Assembly: GCA_025353085.1 (NCBI GenBank)
Contig: JANXRI010000305.1
Location: 1-18,859 of the forward strand
Length of the DNA stretch: 18,859 bases
Direction: 5' to 3'
Origin: Betaproteobacteria bacterium
GTDB lineage: Bacteria; Pseudomonadota; Gammaproteobacteria; Burkholderiales; SG8-41
Within the stretch, counting starts at the first letter, position 1. Every line of letters begins with the position of its first letter. Below, piece after piece: positions 14,929-18,859 of the stretch. Under the pieces are notes generated by a model that saw nothing but the letters and a program-made list of their open reading frames with translations, was not told where the DNA came from and ran no database searches. The translations under genes were made by a program, and so were the position numbers.

Positions 14929-14934
14929 ATTATA
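14929..14934 (-). promoter_or_regulatory. Perfect -10 hexamer (TATAAT) directly upstream of pepP
   Basis: The minus strand reads TATAAT at the end of murU, covering its TAA stop. It ends 6 nt before the A of the pepP ATG (14922). The best -35 is poor (TTAGCG at 16-bp spacing, 3 of 6 matches). Transcription from it would begin at or next to the ATG, giving a leaderless pepP mRNA. It may be chance, since GTA-TAA-T arises naturally at a Val-stop end. Confidence 0.3.
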
Positions 14935-15628
14935 CGCCGCGCACTGCCGGCGCTAAGGCGAGCTCGCGCTCAAGCGATGCTAGCCGCGCCGGCGTGCCGA
15001 CATCGCGCCAGCGCCCCGCGTAGAGTTCGCCACCGACGCGCTGCATCGCAATCTGCGGGCGCAACAGCGTCGCGAGTTTTACCTTCGCGCCGGGCGCGAT
15101 CCCGCCAAACATTGCCGGCGAGTACGTCGCCATCCCGCTAAACGTATAGGCAGCGCCGTCGGGAATAATGCGATCTTCGCGCAAAGCGAAATCACCGCTC
15201 GGATGGTGCTCGGGGTTGGCGACGAGCACCAGGTGGGCGAGCCGATCGCGCGGCAAGAGGCTGCGCGTCGCGTCAGCCAGGCGCCGATAATCGAAATCGC
15301 TGTAGACGTCCGCATTGACGACTGCGAATGGCGCCTCACCCAGCAGTTGGAGCGCGCGCGCAATTCCGCCGGCGGTTTCGAGCGCTTCGGTTTCCGGCGA
15401 ATACACAATCTCGACGCCAAAGCGTTTGCCGTTGCCGAGCGCTTCTTCGATCAGCGCGCCAAGATGCGCATGATTGATGACAATCCGGGAGAAGCCGGCG
15501 GCGGCGAGCTTTTCGATGTGCCACACGATCAGCGGCTTGCCCCCGGCGATCAGCAGCGCTTTGGGGAGCGCGTCGGTCAGCGGTCGCATGCGCTCGCCAC
15601 GGCCGGCGGCAAGGATCATCGCGTTCAT
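14930..15628 (-). CDS. murU: N-acetylmuramate alpha-1-phosphate uridylyltransferase MurU
   Basis: 232 residues from the chosen start. It is a sugar-1-phosphate nucleotidyltransferase with the signature LAAGRGERMRPLT (7-19), the conserved K23, VINHAHLG (50-57), YSPETEALETAGGI, VVNADVYSDFD (103-113) and GRWRDVGTPARL (205-216). Together with AmgK immediately upstream it would convert MurNAc-1-P and UTP to UDP-MurNAc, the peptidoglycan recycling shortcut described in Pseudomonas. The frame is open back to an ATG at 15721 that overlaps amgK, but the family begins at MNAMILAAGRGERM, so 15628 is chosen, 61 nt after amgK. A glucose-1-phosphate thymidylyltransferase-like role is the alternative; the AmgK linkage favours MurU. 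Confidence 0.92.
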   Translation of the reverse strand: MNAMILAAGRGERMRPLTDALPKALLIAGGKPLIVWHIEKLAAAGFSRIVINHAHLGALIEEALGNGKRFGVEIVYSPETEALETAGGIARALQLLGEAPFAVVNADVYSDFDYRRLADATRSLLPRDRLAHLVLVANPEHHPSGDFALREDRIIPDGAAYTFSGMATYSPAMFGGIAPGAKVKLATLLRPQIAMQRVGGELYAGRWRDVGTPARLASLERELALAPAVRGV

Positions 15629-15689
15629 GCGTATGCCGGCCAGTGGCGCATCGCTGCCTGCGTGTTCAAGCGCTATGCGCGAGGCGCGT

Positions 15690-16694
15690 TCAAAATGTGT
15701 AGCCCACGCCGCCCGCCGCACGACCTTCTACTTCGTCGAGCAGTTTTAGAAGCGGGTTCAAGGCCGCGTAGCGCGCGGCGACTGCACGCACGTAGGCCAC
15801 AAACCGCGGCGTGTCTGCAAGATAGCCGCTCTTGCCGTCGCGGTAGTTGAGCCGCGCAAATATGCCCAGCACCTTAAGGTGACGTTGCAAACCCATCCAT
15901 TCGAAATCTCGATAGAACTCGCCGAAGTCGGCCCTGACCGGCAATCCGGCGCGCTTCGCTTTTTCCCAATAACGCGCGGTCCAGTCGAGCACGCGCGCTT
16001 CGTCCCAGCTGACGAAAGCGTCTTTGAACAGCGAGGCGAGATCGTACGTAATGGGTCCGTAAACCGCATCCTGAAAATCCAGCACGCCTGGATTCGGTTC
16101 GCCTATCATCAGATTGCGTGGCATGTAATCGCGATGAACGTAAACTGCAGGCTGCGCGATAGTATTTTTCAAAATTAAATCAAACACGGCATTAAGTGCC
16201 GCGCTTTGCGCCGCATCGAGCGTGACTGATCGATGGCGCGCGATATACCAGTCAGGGAAGAGCCTCAGTTCGCGCGTTAACAGGGCTTCGTCATATGGCG
16301 GCAGAACGCCGGGCTTGCTGGCGAGTTGCCAACGCAATAATGCGTCGATCGCGTCGCGGAATAAGTCGTCTGCGGTGTCGTTATTGAGCGCCTGGAGATA
16401 GCCGGCATTACCTAAATCGGAAAGCAACAGGAACCCGCGCTCAAAATCATCGGCAATTATGCGCGGTACATTCAAGCCAGCTTCCGCCATCATGCCCGCC
16501 ACTCGCACAAAGGCACGGCAATCTTCATGAGCGGGCGGCGCATCCATCGCAATCAACGATTCGCCATTGGCGTGCACGCGGAAGTAACGCCGGAAGCTCG
16601 CGTCAGAAGAGGCGGGTACCAGCGCGAGCGGCGAGACGTGCAACCGGCTTTCGATCCAGCGCTGCAACTCAACTTGTCGGTCCACGCCGTGCAT
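15690..16694 (-). CDS. amgK: Anomeric MurNAc/GlcNAc kinase AmgK
   Basis: 334 residues. It belongs to the aminoglycoside-phosphotransferase fold. The N-terminal lobe carries SSDASFRRYFRV, and the catalytic lobe carries HRDYMPRNLM (187-196; D189 catalytic base, N194 metal ligand) and the DFG-like LDFQDAVYGP (D206). AmgK phosphorylates the anomeric carbon of MurNAc or GlcNAc recovered from cell-wall turnover and supplies MurU, encoded next. Divergence from lptD is the same arrangement seen in Pseudomonas, which strengthens the assignment over a generic phosphotransferase. The start ATG is 45 nt from the lptD start on the other strand; a candidate promoter lies in that gap. Confidence 0.93.
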   Translation of the reverse strand: MHGVDRQVELQRWIESRLHVSPLALVPASSDASFRRYFRVHANGESLIAMDAPPAHEDCRAFVRVAGMMAEAGLNVPRIIADDFERGFLLLSDLGNAGYLQALNNDTADDLFRDAIDALLRWQLASKPGVLPPYDEALLTRELRLFPDWYIARHRSVTLDAAQSAALNAVFDLILKNTIAQPAVYVHRDYMPRNLMIGEPNPGVLDFQDAVYGPITYDLASLFKDAFVSWDEARVLDWTARYWEKAKRAGLPVRADFGEFYRDFEWMGLQRHLKVLGIFARLNYRDGKSGYLADTPRFVAYVRAVAARYAALNPLLKLLDEVEGRAAGGVGYTF

Positions 16695-16704
16695 TGCCTA
16701 AATC

Positions 16705-16725
16705 GGTAAAGTGTGCGATTTTACC
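16705..16725. repeat. Inverted repeat in the amgK-lptD divergent spacer
   Basis: GGTAAA (16705-16710) and TTTACC (16720-16725) form a perfect 6-bp inverted repeat around 9 nt. It overlaps the candidate amgK -10 box and the likely transcription start, where an operator could sit. No regulator can be named from the sequence, and chance is possible. Confidence 0.35.
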
Positions 16726-16746
16726 ACCCCCTATCCACGATGTTGA
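16718..16746 (-). promoter_or_regulatory. Candidate sigma-70 promoter for amgK
   Basis: On the minus strand TCAACA (16741-16746, 4 of 6 to TTGACA) is separated by 17 bp from TAAAAT (16718-16723, 5 of 6 to TATAAT). Transcription would start near 16711, giving a leader of about 16 nt before the amgK ATG. The -35 element lies over the first codons of lptD. Confidence 0.4.
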
Positions 16747-18859
16747 TGATGCGCATTTTTTGTTTGAGACCTGCGGTGTTTTTTGCGCTGTGCGCCTGCC
16801 GTTGCGCGGCGGCTGCAGACGACGGCGCGCTTGGCCTTAAGCCTGATGGCGGCGGCGTTCGTTTGCAACTGCAGCCTGACTTTATTCGCATCCCGCCTAC
16901 GAACCAGGATGTGGTGCCGTTGTTCATCGACGCCGACAGCATCCAGGGTCATCATGAGCAGGAAATCGAGGCCGAGGGCAGCGTGCGGCTGCGTAAGCGC
17001 GGCAAAGCCGTCTACGCCGATTGGCTGCGCTATGACCAGCCACAGGCCGAAATCCACGCGCGCGGCAACGTGCGTCTCGAGCAGCGTGGCGATACGATCG
17101 ACGGCACCGAGCTTAACTTCAACGTCGACACCGAGCGCGGCGCCATGGAAAAGCCCAACTATCGCATGCAGGTCAGCGCGACCAGCGGGCGCGGCCAAGG
17201 CGAACGCCTGGTGTTCGAAGGCGAAAGTAAATACCGCATGGTGAACGGCAATTACACGACCTGCGAAGTGGGCAACGACGACTGGTTCGTCAGGGCCAAA
17301 GACTTCGAAATCGATAAAGAGCGGCAGATCGGCACGGCCCGTAATGCCCGCATTGAATTTCTCGGCATGCCGATTTTGTATACGCCGTATATAAGCTTCT
17401 CGCTCGATCGTGAACGCAAGTCCGGTTTTCTGTCGCCGACCTTTGGTAACACCGGCAACTCCGGCACCGAATTTTCGATGCCCTATTACTGGAACATCGC
17501 GCCGAACCGGGACGCCACGATCACTCCGCGTGTGATGTCCAAGCGTGGCGTTCAGTTGCGCAATGAGTTTCGCTACCTCGATCCGCAATATCGTGGCGAA
17601 ATCCGTTATGAAATTCTGCCGAACGACCGGGTCAGGAACGGCGAGACGCGCAGCGCGTTATCGCTCGTACACAATCAAACCTTCGCCTATGGGTGGGTCG
17701 GCGCGCTCAACATTCAGAAGGCTTCGGACGATACATATTTTACCGATCTGTCGACGCAAATCAGCGCGACTTCGCAAGTGCTGCTGCCGCGCACCGCGTC
17801 ACTCGCCAAAGGCGGTGCGTTGGGCAGCGACGGGAGTTGGGTTTTTTCGTCGAGCTTGCAGCGCTGGCAGACGCTGCAACCCGATCCATTGAATCCGGTC
17901 GGCGCCCCTTACAGCGCGTCGCAGGTCAACTTGAGCGCGGTCAAACCGCTGTTTGGAGTTGCGGATTCTGCCGTCACCGCCAACGCGGCGCAATTCACGC
18001 ATCCAACCTTGATCAACGGCACGCGCTCCGTGGTATATCCGACCGTTAGCGTCCCGTTGCAAAGCTCCTATGCGTATCTCACGCCCAAGGTGGGTATGCA
18101 TATGACCCATTATAATTTCGATCAGAGCAACACCCCGCTCGCCGATCAGAACCGGTCGGTGCCGATTTTTTCGGCCGAGAGTGGCGTCATTTTCGAGCGC
18201 GATATGGCACTGTCGGGCCAGAAAATGTTGCAAACGCTCGAGCCGAAAATATTTTACGTTTACATTCCGACGCGCAACCAGAACTCGCTGCCCGTGTTCG
18301 ATTCGGCGTTGCAAAACACCAATTTCGCGACCCTGTATACCGAAAACCAGTTTAGCGGCAACGACCGCATCAACGATGCCAATCAGGTCACCACAGGCGT
18401 GACTTCGCGGCTCTTGCAAAGCAACGGCGTCGAGCGCGTGCGCGTCGGTATCGCCCAACGGTTTTATTTCAAAGCCCAGGAAGTGACCTTGCCCGGGCTG
18501 ACCCCGCGCGGCACCAATAACTCGGACCTGCTGGCGGCTTTGAACGGAACGATCGTGCCGCATTGGACCGCGGATGCAGGCTGGCAGTACACCACCGATC
18601 TGTCGCAAACGCAGCGGTTAAGTGCCGCCGTGCGCTACGAGCCGCAACCGGGCAAGGTAGTCAATGTCGCTTATCGCTATACGAATGGCGCATTGATATC
18701 GACGACCGGCACGACAGTGGTCACCAGCGCAACCAATCCAATGAATACCTTGCGCCAGGCCGATATTTCAACTCAATGGCCACTGACCCGCCACTTGAGT
18801 GGCATCGCACGCATGAATTATTCGATCGCCGACAGACGGTTGCTCGAAGGCTTGGCCGG
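16740..18859 (+). CDS. lptD: LPS-assembly outer-membrane protein LptD (3' end cut by window edge)
   Basis: 706 codons are open to the window edge without a stop; the family is usually about 750-800 residues. LptD forms the outer-membrane barrel that, plugged by LptE, inserts LPS into the outer leaflet. A signal peptide (about residues 1-26, ending CRCAAAA before DDGALG) is followed by the periplasmic beta-jellyroll domain (FIDADSIQG, EIEAEGSVRLRKRG, ELNFNVDTERGAME). The barrel then opens with FLGMPILYTPYISFSLDRER, KSGFLSPTFGNTG, the hallmark MPYYWNIAPNRDATITPRVM, and NEFRYLDPQYRGEIRYE. The ATG at 16740 is first; ATGs at 16746 and 16749 are alternatives, and no good ribosome binding site helps choose. 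Only one cysteine (C175, in NYTTCEVGND) is present in the visible mature protein. surA probably follows outside the window. Confidence 0.95.
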   Translation, partial: MLMMRIFCLRPAVFFALCACRCAAAADDGALGLKPDGGGVRLQLQPDFIRIPPTNQDVVPLFIDADSIQGHHEQEIEAEGSVRLRKRGKAVYADWLRYDQPQAEIHARGNVRLEQRGDTIDGTELNFNVDTERGAMEKPNYRMQVSATSGRGQGERLVFEGESKYRMVNGNYTTCEVGNDDWFVRAKDFEIDKERQIGTARNARIEFLGMPILYTPYISFSLDRERKSGFLSPTFGNTGNSGTEFSMPYYWNIAPNRDATITPRVMSKRGVQLRNEFRYLDPQYRGEIRYEILPNDRVRNGETRSALSLVHNQTFAYGWVGALNIQKASDDTYFTDLSTQISATSQVLLPRTASLAKGGALGSDGSWVFSSSLQRWQTLQPDPLNPVGAPYSASQVNLSAVKPLFGVADSAVTANAAQFTHPTLINGTRSVVYPTVSVPLQSSYAYLTPKVGMHMTHYNFDQSNTPLADQNRSVPIFSAESGVIFERDMALSGQKMLQTLEPKIFYVYIPTRNQNSLPVFDSALQNTNFATLYTENQFSGNDRINDANQVTTGVTSRLLQSNGVERVRVGIAQRFYFKAQEVTLPGLTPRGTNNSDLLAALNGTIVPHWTADAGWQYTTDLSQTQRLSAAVRYEPQPGKVVNVAYRYTNGALISTTGTTVVTSATNPMNTLRQADISTQWPLTRHLSGIARMNYSIADRRLLEGLA

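Noticed and set aside
15629..15721. N-terminal extension of MurU overlapping amgK
   Set aside because: The extra 31 residues do not resemble the family, whose members begin at the MNAMILAAG segment.
16791..16808. Lipoprotein signal (cysteines C18, C20, C22) at the start of LptD
   Set aside because: The residues before each Cys do not fit a lipobox, and LptD proteins are cut by signal peptidase I. The AAAA-DDG site fits better.
16731..17588. 285-codon open frame on the minus strand, and a second at 17799-18608
   Set aside because: Both lie antisense to lptD, which is unambiguous by motif. They have no recognisable domain.

Overview
The window looks like the chromosome of a GC-rich Gram-negative bacterium, most likely a betaproteobacterium. 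This is inferred from gene content: an orphan Bug/TctC-type receptor, a dusB-fis-purH-purD run, a ubiH-pepP pair, and amgK-murU divergent from lptD. No rRNA or other marker gene is present to fix the taxonomy. I see no tRNA, rRNA, CRISPR array, insertion sequence or phage gene. No stretch longer than about 120 bases lacks a gene.

Positions 2-4918 (+ strand) form one tight block. It starts with the end of livG (cut by the left edge) and livF, the two ATPases of a branched-chain amino acid or amide ABC importer. A membrane sensor histidine kinase follows after 9 nt. After another 10 nt comes a Hanks-type serine/threonine kinase fused to two receiver domains. This transporter plus mixed two-component/Ser-Thr kinase module is the least ordinary part of the window. 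It meets the leftward genes at about 4919-5009, where a weak terminator-like hairpin lies.

Positions 5010-16694 (- strand) hold eleven genes read leftward, in transcriptional order: amgK, murU (cell-wall sugar recycling), pepP, ubiH (peptidase and ubiquinone hydroxylase), dusB, fis, purH, purD (tRNA dihydrouridine synthase, nucleoid protein, purine synthesis), a zinc alcohol dehydrogenase, a TctC-like periplasmic receptor, and hemF (aerobic heme synthesis). Many junctions overlap or are only a few nt wide: dusB/fis 4-nt overlap, pepP/ubiH 8-nt overlap, and ADH/tctC and tctC/hemF 2-nt gaps. The 118-nt gap before the dehydrogenase, with a clear ribosome binding site, is the most likely start of a separate dehydrogenase-receptor-hemF unit.

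Positions 16740-18859 (+ strand) hold lptD, the outer-membrane LPS assembly protein, cut by the right edge. It diverges from amgK across only 45 nt. Together amgK, murU and lptD form an envelope-biogenesis island.

Several starts were moved from the longest open frame to the position supported by family N-termini: purD at 9451, dusB at 12362, pepP at 14922 and murU at 15628. All functional calls rest on motifs read by eye and on family knowledge; no database search was run.
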